A stretch of 64,000 nucleotides of DNA. Origin: Mailhella sp. Its GTDB lineage: Bacteria > Desulfobacterota > Desulfovibrionia > Desulfovibrionales > Desulfovibrionaceae. This document shows positions 1 through 8,634 of the stretch, piece by piece (positions within the stretch are counted from its first letter, which is position 1; each line of letters opens with the position of its first letter). The translations under genes and the position numbers were made by a program. Under the pieces are notes generated by a model. That model was given only the letters and a program-made list of their open reading frames with translations. It was not told the origin of the DNA and made no database searches. Location of the stretch: assembly GCA_017408905.1 (NCBI GenBank), contig JAFQTU010000075.1, forward strand, positions 62,001 to 126,000, written 5' to 3'.

Positions 1-420
1 GGTGGGAACGTAGCCGCCGTAGAAGTCGTACATGGCCTTAAGGATGGTATTGCAGCAGCCCACGGGCCAGACCCACATTTCCAGCGGGGCGGCCGTGGTG
101 ACGGAGCCGAGCTTGTGGTGGTCCACCATGGAAACGATGGTACAGCTGTCGAAGCCGTGCGGAGCCTGCGAAACGTCGGAAAAGTCCACAAGGCTGACCT
201 GACGCCCGGCCACGCTTTCCGTGATGCGCGGGGGCTTGATGTTGAAGCGCTCCATCACGAAATTGGTTTCGGGGCTGGTCGGCCCCTGGACGCGCGGGCT
301 GGAGGGCATGCCGCGCTGGTTCTGCAGTTCCGCAAGGGCGATAGCGCCGATAACGGAGTCCGTATCGGGGTTTTTATGGCCGAAAACCTGTATGCGATGG
401 GGGCGGGAGGGAGAAGCCAT
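1..420 (-). CDS. ppaC: Manganese-dependent inorganic pyrophosphatase, family II (partial, C-terminus outside window)
   Basis: Hydrolyses cytosolic pyrophosphate to two phosphates, pulling biosynthetic reactions forward. Only the first 140 residues lie in the window; the reading frame runs off the left edge without a stop. The N-terminus shows the DHH-superfamily metal-binding motif FGHKNPDTDSV at about residues 13-23, and the second metal motif MVDHHKLG near residue 98, both diagnostic of family II (PpaC-type) enzymes rather than the unrelated family I Ppa. The start ATG at 420 gives an N-terminus of the expected length. It is read towards the left, away from the tRNA-Met gene, from which it is separated by a hairpin terminator. 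Confidence 0.9.
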   Translation of the reverse strand, partial: MASPSRPHRIQVFGHKNPDTDSVIGAIALAELQNQRGMPSSPRVQGPTSPETNFVMERFNIKPPRITESVAGRQVSLVDFSDVSQAPHGFDSCTIVSMVDHHKLGSVTTAAPLEMWVWPVGCCNTILKAMYDFYGGYVPT

Positions 421-494
421 GAGCACTCCGTGATGCGTTGAGAAGACGGGAAGGGCCGTTCGGCACAGCAAGCTTATACCGGAAAAGCCACAAA

Positions 495-525
495 AAAAAG
501 TCCAAGTGCAGTACTTGGACTTTTT
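495..525 (-). terminator. Intrinsic terminator of tRNA-Met
   Basis: A 13-bp perfect inverted repeat (arms 495-507 and 513-525, 5-base loop) has an A-run at 492-499 on the plus strand, which is a U-run on the minus strand. It lies just past the 3' end of the tRNA and before the ppaC start. Confidence 0.85.
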
Positions 526-531
526 ATATTC

Positions 532-608
532 TGGTAGCAAGGGGGAGATTTGAACTCTCGACACTGCGGGTATGAACCGCATGCTCTGACCAACTGAGCT
601 ACCTTGCC
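532..608 (-). tRNA. tRNA-Met (CAT), probably elongator
   Basis: A 77-nt cloverleaf read on the minus strand with encoded CCA. The acceptor stem is GGCAAGG/CCTTGCT with a G1-U72 wobble, the D-arm is GCTC/GAGC, and the anticodon stem is TGCGG/CCGCA around loop TTCATAC (anticodon CAT). The T-arm is GAGAG/CTCCC with one A-C mismatch at the second pair. CAT may also mean a lysidine-modified tRNA-Ile2, but the anticodon arm looks like an elongator methionine tRNA. The initiator is excluded by the base-pairable first position and the lack of three G-C pairs flanking the loop. Confidence 0.93.
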
Positions 609-697
609 ATTGTGGCCCGGACGTATCCGGCGCAGGAAGGTATGTATAAGAAATGGCCGCGCTTGGCAAGCGTTTTTTTCGCTTTTTCAAAAAAATT

Positions 698-1504
698 TCA
701 GGAAACCATGAACCAGTAAACGGGAACGGCCAGCAGGAAGCGGTAAAAGGCAAAAGGTCTCAGGGTGTTATGCTTGAGAATGGCAATAAAGCTCCGCATG
801 GCCACAATGGCGGAAACAAAGGCCACGGCAGAACCCATGAGGAAGAAGGGGATGTCGGCAGTGCTGAAAAGCGAGAGGGATTTCAGTAGGTCGTAGCCAG
901 CCGCCCCCGTGATGATGGGCACTGCGGCCACGAAGGAGTATTCGGCGGCCGTTTCGCGGCGCACCCCGAGTATCATGCCGCCCATGATGGTGGATGCGGA
1001 ACGCGAGAAGCCGGGCCACAGGGCCAGGCACTGGAAACAGCCTATGCCGAAGGCCTGCTTGGCGGTGAGCTGGTCGAGCGTGGCCACGGGCATATCGTTC
1101 TGGCATTCGGCCATGACCTTTTCCACAACGAGCATGAGCATTCCGCCCACAACGAGGGCCGCCGCCACCGAAACAGGGGTGAACAGCGTTTTTATGAAGC
1201 TGTGGAGAAGCAGGCCGAGGCTGGCCCCGGGAAGGGTGGTCAGCACGAGGAGCATGAGGCCGCGCAGGCCCGAGAAGGCCGAACCCGCCTGGGGGCGAAG
1301 CAGGCCGTAGAAGCGCCGCCAGTACAGGGTGAGCACGGCGAGGATGGCCCCTACCTGGATGACGACGCCGAAGGTGGACGCCTTAGGGCCGTCGAAGCCC
1401 AGCAGGCTGGATGCGATGACCAGATGGCCGGAAGAGGAGATGGGCAGGAACTCCGTGAGCCCTTCCACAAGGCCGAGGACGGCGGCGGTGAAGAGGGACT
1501 CCAC
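698..1504 (-). CDS. uppP: Undecaprenyl-diphosphatase
   Basis: Integral membrane enzyme (BacA/UppP family) that dephosphorylates undecaprenyl diphosphate, recycling the lipid carrier used for peptidoglycan and O-antigen. It is 268 aa, the usual length. The family signature GLVEGLTEFLPISSSGHL sits near residues 11-28, and the second signature PGFSRSASTIMGG lies near residue 165. The remainder is a series of hydrophobic helices. The start is GTG at 1504, one base after the TGA of the upstream TetR gene, so translation is probably coupled and the two genes form one transcript. Pairing uppP with its own TetR regulator is uncommon and may adjust carrier recycling to envelope stress or antibiotics. 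Confidence 0.93.
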   Translation of the reverse strand: MESLFTAAVLGLVEGLTEFLPISSSGHLVIASSLLGFDGPKASTFGVVIQVGAILAVLTLYWRRFYGLLRPQAGSAFSGLRGLMLLVLTTLPGASLGLLLHSFIKTLFTPVSVAAALVVGGMLMLVVEKVMAECQNDMPVATLDQLTAKQAFGIGCFQCLALWPGFSRSASTIMGGMILGVRRETAAEYSFVAAVPIITGAAGYDLLKSLSLFSTADIPFFLMGSAVAFVSAIVAMRSFIAILKHNTLRPFAFYRFLLAVPVYWFMVS

Positions 1505-1505
1505 A

Positions 1506-2102
1506 TCAGCTCCGGGCGGAGGAGATGGCCCTGTCCACGAAGGAGAGGGTCTCGGTATAGAAGTCTTCGGAGCTTCCGCAGGTATAGGGCGTCAGCACGC
1601 GGGTACGGTTGGCACCGACCATGAGGCCGGTGATGACCTGCGCCGTGCTGGTGGGAACGAGGGGAACGATGGAGCCGTCGTCCACGCCGCGCTGGAGCTG
1701 TATTTCGAGAAGGTGATGCACCTCTTCGAATTTGCGCAGCATGATGTCGCGGTCTTCGCTGGTTTTCATGTCGCTGTAGGGGGAACAGCGCACGAGCACG
1801 AGCCAGTGGGTGCTCGGGTCGATGGAGAAGGCGAGATAGGCGCGGCAGAAGTTCAGAACGCCGCTGCGGCCGTCTTCTGCTTCGGAAGTAGCCTGCTGAA
1901 GCACGCCGATGAAGCTTTCGAGCACATCCATACCGGCGGCGAAAAAGAGCTTTTCCTTATTGCCGTAGTGATGGGTGAGAAGGCCGAGGGCGACGCCGGC
2001 ACGGTCGGAAATCTTTTTGAACGTAGTCTCGGCAAAGCCGTATTCACCGAACAGTTCCTTGGCCGCCTGAAGCAGTGCTTCTTTTTTCGTAAGGCTTTTC
2101 AT
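1506..2102 (-). CDS. TetR/AcrR family transcriptional regulator
   Basis: A 198-residue regulator. The N-terminal helix-turn-helix covers about residues 5-50 (LLQAAKELFGEYGFAETTFKKI followed by a GVALGLLTHHYGNKEKLF-like turn), the hallmark TetR DNA-binding domain. The C-terminal part is a divergent ligand/dimerisation domain, so the inducer cannot be inferred. I chose ATG 2102 (MKSLTKK) over the in-frame ATG at 2147, because the longer form adds a basic extension ahead of the conserved domain. The gene precedes uppP by one base and is divergent from the AI-2E permease gene, so it may control both. An inverted repeat TGCC-AAAA-GGCA lies upstream at 2169-2180. Confidence 0.85.
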   Translation of the reverse strand: MKSLTKKEALLQAAKELFGEYGFAETTFKKISDRAGVALGLLTHHYGNKEKLFFAAGMDVLESFIGVLQQATSEAEDGRSGVLNFCRAYLAFSIDPSTHWLVLVRCSPYSDMKTSEDRDIMLRKFEEVHHLLEIQLQRGVDDGSIVPLVPTSTAQVITGLMVGANRTRVLTPYTCGSSEDFYTETLSFVDRAISSARS

Positions 2103-2330
2103 AACACGCAAGAGATGTTGAGAGTGAAGGCGCAAAGTTCTGCGCAATGGTTATTTTTGCTTAATGCCTGCCAAAAGGCAAGTCGTTTGTTCATTCAATC
2201 AAAAGGGTTTCGTTTCCCTTGCTCCTTCTGATAGCGCTGGACATACGGCCCTATCCCCATTAAAGTGGAACGGCCCGCCGCGTTCCGAAGTTTCCGGGAA
2301 CAGGCGATGCGGGCCAAACGTGGAGGGAAT

Positions 2331-3362
2331 ATGGCGCGTTCGCTTGCCGTTCTGGCGCTTGTCATATGGGGCATACTGCTTTCGCCCCATCCCACGGCAG
2401 GGTTCATAGCCGCTGTTATGGCGGCTCTCACCCTGCCCGTGTACCGCTGGCTTCGCGCCCGTATGCATAAGACGGCGGCGGTGAGCTGCTTCTCCCTTGG
2501 CCTTGTGGCCTTCATCGCCACGCCCATCACCATCGTCACGCTCATGGTCGTGCCGCAGGCCATGGAAGGCGCACAGCGCGTGAGCAAGTGGTGGCAGGCA
2601 GGGCACCCCATCCCGGCTTCCATCTCCTTCTATCTGAGCGAAGCCTACGGCCTTCTTGTGCGCTACGTTCCCAACGCGGAGCAGTATATCGAGAAATTCC
2701 AGAGCAATCTGACCAGCATGGGCGATTCCGCCGTCGGGTTCATCGTGTCCAGCAGTCTCGACCTTGCGGGCGTCACTATGGGCATGGCATGGTCAATCTG
2801 CCTTTTCGTTATCTTCACCTGCCTTATCGTGGTCTATGTTCCGGCCATACGCCGAGTCCTCCTTCTGGCCCTGCCCGGCCACGACGCCATGGTGGACCGC
2901 TTCGGCCGCGTCCTGCACGATGCCAGCCGTTCGGTGTTCATCGGCATCGTTTTCGTACCCATCATCCAGGGAACGCTTACCGGCATAGGACTCAGCCTGC
3001 TCGACGTGCCCGACCCGGCCTTCTGGGGCCTTCTGGCCGTGTTCGCCGCCATCATCCCTCTGGCAGGGACGGCGCTGGTCTGGCTGCCCATTTCCGTGTA
3101 CCTGTGGGCGACGGATTCCCTCGCCGCAGGCCTCATGCTCCTGGCGTGGGGAAGCATCATCGTGACCGGGGCGGACAACCTGCTCCGCCCATACTTCCTG
3201 AGCACGGGCATCGAGGCTTCCATGATCGTGCTCCTGCTTTCCATCATATGCAGTATGGCGGTGTTCGGGCCTGTGGGCGTGATAGCAGGCCCCGTCATGG
3301 TGGCGGTGGCGCTTCAGGCCGTGAAGGAAAGCGAACTGCTTTCAAAAAAGCGCGAAGTCTGA
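2331..3362 (+). CDS. AI-2E family transporter (UPF0118 permease)
   Basis: A 343-residue polytopic membrane protein of the AI-2E/YdiK/PerM superfamily: paired hydrophobic segments at the N-terminus (residues about 1-60), a soluble stretch of around 70 residues, then several helices. The conserved region around FVPIIQGTLTGIGLSLLDVP and the C-terminal DNLLRPYFLS and GPVGVIAGPV segments are typical. Family members have been linked to autoinducer-2 export, Na+/H+ antiport or unknown substrates, so the substrate is open. ATG 2331 is preceded by a good ribosome-binding site (GGAGGG at 2322-2327). Longer in-frame starts at 2265 and 2307 lack one. Divergent from the TetR gene. Confidence 0.85.
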   Translation: MARSLAVLALVIWGILLSPHPTAGFIAAVMAALTLPVYRWLRARMHKTAAVSCFSLGLVAFIATPITIVTLMVVPQAMEGAQRVSKWWQAGHPIPASISFYLSEAYGLLVRYVPNAEQYIEKFQSNLTSMGDSAVGFIVSSSLDLAGVTMGMAWSICLFVIFTCLIVVYVPAIRRVLLLALPGHDAMVDRFGRVLHDASRSVFIGIVFVPIIQGTLTGIGLSLLDVPDPAFWGLLAVFAAIIPLAGTALVWLPISVYLWATDSLAAGLMLLAWGSIIVTGADNLLRPYFLSTGIEASMIVLLLSIICSMAVFGPVGVIAGPVMVAVALQAVKESELLSKKREV

Positions 3363-3431
3363 TACCAAGGTGCGGCGCAGGAAGCGCAGTGCAAAGAACG
3401 CCTGCAAGGGCACAACGAACGGAGAACAAGC

Positions 3432-3719
3432 ATGGCCATGCTCAATGCCCGATATATCGCTGAACTGGAAGAATACCTGAGCTCCGGCAACCTTGCCGAA
3501 GACTTCAAGTGGTCCGTGGAGGAGCGGCGCGGCGAGATACTCGAATTTCTGGAAAAACTCATGGATCTCGGTGAACTGGCCGACGCTACCGCCACCAAGA
3601 TCATTTTCAAGGGCCAGCTTGGCGCGCTCATGGGTATCCCGCAGGAGCAGGACGCCGAGCCCGAAGCGCCTTCCCCCGCCGTGGAGGCCGGGGCGTCCAT
3701 GGAACTGCCCCAGCGCTGA
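3432..3719 (+). CDS. Conserved small protein of unknown function
   Basis: 95 aa and acidic. I do not recognise a characterised family. The first 70 residues look like an amphipathic alpha-helical domain (motifs YIAELEEYLSSG and WSVEERRGEILEFLEKLMDLGE), and the last 25 are a Pro/Ala/Glu-rich tail, likely disordered. There is no signal peptide or membrane segment. It follows the AI-2E permease by 69 bp and is closed by a strong terminator, so it may be a third gene of that transcript or a monocistron. Codon use matches the neighbours and the frame is intact, which supports a real gene. Confidence 0.7.
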   Translation: MAMLNARYIAELEEYLSSGNLAEDFKWSVEERRGEILEFLEKLMDLGELADATATKIIFKGQLGALMGIPQEQDAEPEAPSPAVEAGASMELPQR

Positions 3720-3741
3720 TACGCGACTGCCTGGCCAAAGA

Positions 3742-3772
3742 AAAACGCCGTTGTTCTGCACAGCGGCGTTTT
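3742..3772 (+). terminator. Intrinsic terminator, probably bidirectional
   Basis: A 13-bp stem with one G-U pair (arms 3742-3754 and 3760-3772) around a 5-base loop, with A-rich and T-rich sides. It separates the plus-strand small gene from the minus-strand methyltransferase-like gene ending at 3790. Confidence 0.8.
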
Positions 3773-3789
3773 CTGTCTTCGTGGGGGGA

Positions 3790-4287
3790 TCAGCGCAGGG
3801 CTTCCGCAAGCACCGCAAGAAGGGCTCCGCCCAGCAGGGGGAAGCGCTCCTTCACGGCAAAGCGTTCCCGCTCGGCATAGAGCAGGCCTTCAAGCCCGCC
3901 GAACGCCTCGAAGGCGGACGGATGCGCCGCACCGAAACGGCGTAGGCTTCCCGCAAGCAGGCAGGCCGGGGCTTCGATATTGCGCTCCGCCACCTTGAAG
4001 TCCGCCAGAAGCACGAAGCGGGAGGAGCGGTACAGCGCATCGAGATGCGTGGGAAGCCCCTCCGGGGCAAGCCTGCTTAGGGCGAAACAGGATACCGCAA
4101 GGGGAAAGCCGCCCTCTGCCCGGCGTGTTCCGGCGTGTTCTCTGGTCAGGGAAAGCCCGGTCACAGGCGGCAGGAACACCGGGCCGAAGTCTGCCACGCT
4201 GTCCGTGCCCAGTGAGGAAGCGCATCCCCTGAGCACGGGAACGAAGCGGCGGGCCAGCAGGCCGCAGGGCGAAGGGAGAAGCGGCAT
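3790..4287 (-). CDS. SAM-dependent methyltransferase-like protein (short, motif I degenerate)
   Basis: 165 aa. The middle contains a segment like the post-motif region of UbiE-type class I methyltransferases: ALYRSSRFVLLADFKVAERN at about residues 86-105, then a GGLEGLL element and a C-terminal LLGGALLAVLAEAL strand. The expected glycine-rich SAM loop is replaced by VADFGPVFLPPVTGLSLT, lacking the GxGxG pattern, so activity is doubtful. The ATG overlaps the queD stop (TGATG), implying translational coupling. It may be a degenerate methyltransferase or a diverged one; function is not established. Confidence 0.6.
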   Translation of the reverse strand: MPLLPSPCGLLARRFVPVLRGCASSLGTDSVADFGPVFLPPVTGLSLTREHAGTRRAEGGFPLAVSCFALSRLAPEGLPTHLDALYRSSRFVLLADFKVAERNIEAPACLLAGSLRRFGAAHPSAFEAFGGLEGLLYAERERFAVKERFPLLGGALLAVLAEALR

Positions 4288-4679
4288 CAGTCGTCGATTT
4301 CCATGTAGGTCGCGGACTGCATGGCGGTCTCGCCCACGGTGAGGCTGTAAAGGCGTATGGGCATGGCGGCCAGCCTGACCTTCATGTTGCGGTAAAGGTA
4401 GCGCGCCAGATTCTCCGACGAGGGGTTCACCGTGTCGAAGGGCGGATACTCGTTGAGGTTCACGTGGTCGATGAGCGCAAGTTCGGCGCGCAGTTCCTTC
4501 TTGAGCACGGTGAAGTCCACCACGAGTTCGGTGTCGGGCGTGAGGGTCTCGCCTTCGACCACCATTTCTACGGAGTAGTTGTGGCCATGCAGGGATTCGC
4601 ATTTGCCCTGATAATGGCGAAGGGCGTGCGCCGAGGCGAATTCGCCGCGCACGGTGAGTCTCCAGAGCGATCGGCTCAT
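4287..4679 (-). CDS. queD: 6-carboxy-5,6,7,8-tetrahydropterin synthase (6-pyruvoyl-tetrahydropterin synthase family)
   Basis: A 130-residue cytosolic tunnelling-fold enzyme that converts 7,8-dihydroneopterin triphosphate to 6-carboxytetrahydropterin in queuosine/7-deazaguanine synthesis. Zinc ligands are visible as FASAHAL (about residues 12-18) and LHGHNY (27-32). The catalytic CESLHGH context and the C-terminal acidic SLTVGET element are also present. The start at 4679 has an AGGAGAAAAC ribosome-binding site; an in-frame ATG at 4700 lies further upstream and lacks one. The gene lies directly downstream of dnaE on the same strand and is coupled to the methyltransferase-like gene. No other queuosine gene is in the window. 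Confidence 0.9.
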   Translation of the reverse strand: MSRSLWRLTVRGEFASAHALRHYQGKCESLHGHNYSVEMVVEGETLTPDTELVVDFTVLKKELRAELALIDHVNLNEYPPFDTVNPSSENLARYLYRNMKVRLAAMPIRLYSLTVGETAMQSATYMEIDD

Positions 4680-4696
4680 GTTTTCTCCTGTTGGTA

Positions 4697-7600
4697 TCAA
4701 TGCTTGCGGGCGGCCATGCGGGCCTTGGCCCAGGCGTCCATATCCTTGTTGAACTGGGGGCTGGCCTGAACGAGCCAGCGATGCCCAAGCTCCATGATGC
4801 AGTTGTTGCCGTTCAGTTCGAACTGTATCTGCACGGCGGAATCGCCGCGATGCTTTTCCAGAATGGCCTTGAACTGCTGGATGTCGGCTTCACCCGTACA
4901 TTCCACAGGGTAGGGGATGAGAACGGGCTGGTCACTGCTCATGCAGGCTTCAAGGAGGGGGCGCGCCGCATCGCAAAGCAGTTTGACTTCCTTCACGCGG
5001 CCTTCGTCGCCGCTTTCCTCGTCGTCGTAGTCATCGTCCTTGGCATCGATAGTGCCGCTGAGTTCGATGAGCGGGCGTTCCGAGTGCAGGGTCTCCTTGA
5101 TGGCCGCGTAGGTCTTGGGGAAGATGGTGACCTCGGCATGGCCGGTAAGGTCTTCCACCTGCACAAAGGCCATTTTGTCGCCCTTTTTGGTGATGAATTC
5201 CTTCAGGCCGGTGACGAGCACGCCCGTCTTCACCGAGCCGGAACCGAGTTCGCCTATCTCCTCAAGGGTGAGCAGGCCCAGCCTCTGCATATCGCGGCGG
5301 AAGGGCTGGAGCGGGTGGCTGGTAAGGTAGAAGCCCAGCGAATCCTTTTCGAAGGTGAGCTTCTGGTCATCTTCCCATTCCGGGGTATCCTGCTCCTCGC
5401 AGGGGAAGCCGATCCCGGGAACAGGAGCGGCTTCTGCGGCAGGGGCGATGGAGAAAAGGGATATCTGGGCGGAATTCTTTTCCTTCTGCTTTTTCTGGGC
5501 GCGTGCCACCACGTTGTCGAGGCTGGCCAGCATACCGGCGCGGCTCACGCCGAAGCAGTCGCAGGCGCCGCCCTTGATAAGGCTTTCGAGCACGCGCTTT
5601 GTCACCTTGCGCAGGTTCACGCGGGTACAGAGGTCGAGCAGGGACTTGTACGGGCCGTCGGCATCGCGGCTGCGGACTATCTCGTTGATGGCTTCGTCGC
5701 CCACGTTTTTCACGCCGCCAAGGCCATAGACGATGGATTCCCCGCTGGGCGTGAAGGCGCGAAGGCTTATCTGCACGTCGGGCGGGAGCACTTCGATGTT
5801 CATGTCGCGGCAGGCGGCGATATAGTTCAATATCTTGTCCTGATTGCCTATTTCGGACGAGAGCAGGGCGGCCATGAACTCAACCTTAAAGTAATGCTTT
5901 AAGTATGCCGTCTCGTAGGTGATATAGGCATAGGCAGCGGAATGGGCCTTGTTGAAGCCGTATTCCGCGAATTTTTCCATGAGGTCGAAGATCTCGTTGG
6001 CGGTTTTGTCCGGCACGTTGCGCTCGGACGAGCCCTTCAGGAATATCTCGCGCTGCTTGGCCATTTCCTCGGGCTTTTTCTTGCCCATGGCGCGGCGCAG
6101 AAGGTCGGCCCCGCCAAGCGTGTACTTGGCGGTTATCTGCGCGATCTGCATGACCTGTTCCTGATAGACGATAACGCCGTAGGTGTCCTTCAGGCAGGGT
6201 TCGAGTTCGGGGAGGGGGTAGGTGACTTCGATTTCGCCATGCTTGCGCTTGATGAATTCGTCCACCATGCCGGAGTTCAGAGGGCCGGGGCGGTAGAGCG
6301 CGAGCATAGCCACAAGGTCTTCGAAGCCCGAGGGGCGCAGCATGCGAAGGTATTTGCGCATACCCGTGCTTTCGAGCTGGAACACGCCGTCGGTATCGCC
6401 GCGTGAAAGCAGTTCATAGACGTTGGCGTCGTCCGTGGCGAGGTTCTCCATGTCCGGCACTTCCTTGCCCTGCAGGGCGATATTCTTGCAGGCGTTGGAA
6501 ATCACGGTCATGGTGCGCAGGCCGAGGAAGTCGAACTTCACAAGGCCCACCTTTTCCACGAACTTCATGTCGAAGGCGGCAATCTGTTCGCCCTTGCGGC
6601 CCGCGAAGAGCGGCAGGTACTGCTCCATGGGCTTGTCGGAGACCACCACGCCCGCCGCATGGGTGGAGGCGTGGCGCGTAAGGCCTTCGAGGCGGCGGGA
6701 AATATCCACCAGCTTGCGTATCTCGGGCTTGGTCTTGTACTCCTCGGCAAATTCCGGGATGGTGTCCAGCGCCTTCTTCAGCGTCATTTTAAGGTCGCTG
6801 GCAGGTATCATCTTGGCTATGCGCGTGGTTTCGGCAAAGGGTATGCCCATAGCGCGGCCCACGTCCTTGAGCACGGCCTTGGCCTTCATCTTACCGAAGG
6901 CGGCTATCTGCGAGACCTTGTCCTTGCCGTATTTGCGCGTCACGTAGTCCAGCACTTCAAGGCGCCTGTCTTCGCAGAAGTCCACGTCGATATCAGGCAT
7001 GCTGACGCGTTCGACGTTGAGGAAGCGTTCGAAGAAGAGCTTATTGGGCAGGGGGTCGATAGTGGTGATGCCCAGCGCCCACGCCACCACGGAACCGGCG
7101 GCCGAACCACGGCCCGGGCCGACGGGGATGTCGTTTCTTTTCGCCCAGTTGATGTAGTCCTGCACGATGAGGAAGTAGCCCGGGAAGCCCATGTCGTTGA
7201 TGACTTTCAGCTCCATTTCAAGGCGTTCGCGGTATTCCTTCTCGTCAAGGGTCTCGCGGTGCGGGTGCTTTTCAAGGCGCTTGTCGAGGCCTGCGCGGGC
7301 CATGCGGCAGAATTCCGTTTCAAGGGTCATGCCTTCGGGCAGGTCATAGATGGGGAAGTGGTAGGGCGGGGCCTTGAGCTGTATCTCCAGCTTGCCGCAC
7401 TGCTCGGCTATCTTGACCGTATTGGTCATGGCCTCTTCCGGGATGCCCGCAAGCCCGGCGCGCATTTCCTCTTCGCTCTTGAAATAGAGGTCCTTGGCGT
7501 CGAAGCGGAAGCGCTTCACGTCATCCACCTTGGACTGCGTCTGTATGCAGAGCAGGATATCGTGGGCTTCCACGTCGTCGGCGTTCAGGTAGTGGCAGTC

Positions 7601-8233
7601 GTTGGTGGCCACGAGGGGGAGCTTTGTGGCGTCGGCCACTTCAAGTATCTTCTGGTTGACGAAAGCCTGTTCCGGCAGGGAGTTGGACTGCACTTCAAGG
7701 TAGAAGCGCTCCGGGAAGAGGGCTGAATATTCCTTGGCCAGGGCAATGGCGTCGGAGAACGTGCCGCCGCCCGTGATGAGCTTGTTCTTGCCCATCAGGG
7801 TGCGCGGTATCTCGCCCGCCACGCAGGCGGACAGGGCGATGAGCCCGTCGGTATGGCCGCAGAGCATCTTCTTGTCGATGCGGGGCTTGTAGTGGAAGCC
7901 TTCCAGCCAGCTCCGGCTCACCAGATGCAGAAGGTTCTGGTAGCCCACGGAGTTCTGCGCCAGCAGGATGAGGTGATGGCGTACGCGGGCGAAGTCGGAA
8001 GTCTTATCGGTGTGGTCGCGGGTGACATAGACCTCACAGCCTATGATGGGCGGTACTCCGGCATCCTTGCAGGCGGAATAGAAATAGGCCGCGCCGAAAA
8101 GGCTTCCGTGGTCGGTGATGGCAACGCCGGGCATTCCCAGCTTTTTGGCTTTTTCGGCGGCATCGGTAACGCGGATGGCACCGTCGAGCAGGCTGAATTC
8201 GGTGTGGCAGTGCAGATGGACGAAATCTGACAT
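4697..8233 (-). CDS. dnaE: DNA polymerase III subunit alpha
   Basis: The replicative polymerase, 1178 aa and full length. In order: an N-terminal PHP domain (HLHCHTEFSLLDG at residues 7-19, ITDHGSLFG near 40), and the polymerase palm with the catalytic aspartate motif MPDIDVDFCEDRR near residue 410. The thumb/fingers region follows with GRGSAAGSVVAWAL upstream, then a helix-hairpin-helix and beta-clamp-binding region. A C-terminal OB-fold domain (VEDLTGHAEVTIFP near 985) closes the protein. The start has a GAGGAG ribosome-binding site 7 bases upstream. It reads away from the small membrane protein gene at 8380, with a 146-bp divergent spacer. Nothing unusual is visible. Confidence 0.97.
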   Translation of the reverse strand: MSDFVHLHCHTEFSLLDGAIRVTDAAEKAKKLGMPGVAITDHGSLFGAAYFYSACKDAGVPPIIGCEVYVTRDHTDKTSDFARVRHHLILLAQNSVGYQNLLHLVSRSWLEGFHYKPRIDKKMLCGHTDGLIALSACVAGEIPRTLMGKNKLITGGGTFSDAIALAKEYSALFPERFYLEVQSNSLPEQAFVNQKILEVADATKLPLVATNDCHYLNADDVEAHDILLCIQTQSKVDDVKRFRFDAKDLYFKSEEEMRAGLAGIPEEAMTNTVKIAEQCGKLEIQLKAPPYHFPIYDLPEGMTLETEFCRMARAGLDKRLEKHPHRETLDEKEYRERLEMELKVINDMGFPGYFLIVQDYINWAKRNDIPVGPGRGSAAGSVVAWALGITTIDPLPNKLFFERFLNVERVSMPDIDVDFCEDRRLEVLDYVTRKYGKDKVSQIAAFGKMKAKAVLKDVGRAMGIPFAETTRIAKMIPASDLKMTLKKALDTIPEFAEEYKTKPEIRKLVDISRRLEGLTRHASTHAAGVVVSDKPMEQYLPLFAGRKGEQIAAFDMKFVEKVGLVKFDFLGLRTMTVISNACKNIALQGKEVPDMENLATDDANVYELLSRGDTDGVFQLESTGMRKYLRMLRPSGFEDLVAMLALYRPGPLNSGMVDEFIKRKHGEIEVTYPLPELEPCLKDTYGVIVYQEQVMQIAQITAKYTLGGADLLRRAMGKKKPEEMAKQREIFLKGSSERNVPDKTANEIFDLMEKFAEYGFNKAHSAAYAYITYETAYLKHYFKVEFMAALLSSEIGNQDKILNYIAACRDMNIEVLPPDVQISLRAFTPSGESIVYGLGGVKNVGDEAINEIVRSRDADGPYKSLLDLCTRVNLRKVTKRVLESLIKGGACDCFGVSRAGMLASLDNVVARAQKKQKEKNSAQISLFSIAPAAEAAPVPGIGFPCEEQDTPEWEDDQKLTFEKDSLGFYLTSHPLQPFRRDMQRLGLLTLEEIGELGSGSVKTGVLVTGLKEFITKKGDKMAFVQVEDLTGHAEVTIFPKTYAAIKETLHSERPLIELSGTIDAKDDDYDDEESGDEGRVKEVKLLCDAARPLLEACMSSDQPVLIPYPVECTGEADIQQFKAILEKHRGDSAVQIQFELNGNNCIMELGHRWLVQASPQFNKDMDAWAKARMAARKH

Positions 8234-8379
8234 GGAGGCTCCTCTTGATATCGGTGAAGAATAGCACAGGGGGGCAGGCTCCGTAAAGGTTGGAGCAGGG
8301 GAGGTATGAGGAACTCCTGCTCTTGCCTAGAGGGCGGGGGCAGGGTAGTATCGCGCCAACGAACGAAAGGAGAGTTCCC

Positions 8380-8634
8380 TTGAACGAACTGCTCGAACAG
8401 ATTTTTTCCGGCACGTATGGCGGCATTGCCATCATGCTGGTCATCACGGCGGCCATCGTTTTCTTCCTGCGTGCGCTTTACGGCCCCAAGGGCCGCTTCC
8501 GCGACCCGAAATGGGACGAGAGCAATCGCCGCATACGCCAGCAGGAGGCCGAAAGGCGTGAACGCCTGCTCAGGAAGATGCTCGAAGAGGCGGAAGGAAC
8601 AGAGCGGCAGGAAGGGAAGGGCGATGCACACTGA
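8380..8634 (+). CDS. Small single-pass membrane protein
   Basis: 84 aa. One hydrophobic helix at about residues 14-32 (IAIMLVITAAIVFFLRALYG) is followed by a highly charged cytoplasmic tail rich in Arg and Glu, probably coiled coil. I chose the TTG start at 8380 because GAAAGGAGAG lies 5 bases upstream; the in-frame ATG at 8290 would add an unrelated low-complexity leader. The stop overlaps the HD-domain gene by 11 bases, so the two are co-translated. No named family recognised. Confidence 0.7.
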   Translation: MNELLEQIFSGTYGGIAIMLVITAAIVFFLRALYGPKGRFRDPKWDESNRRIRQQEAERRERLLRKMLEEAEGTERQEGKGDAH

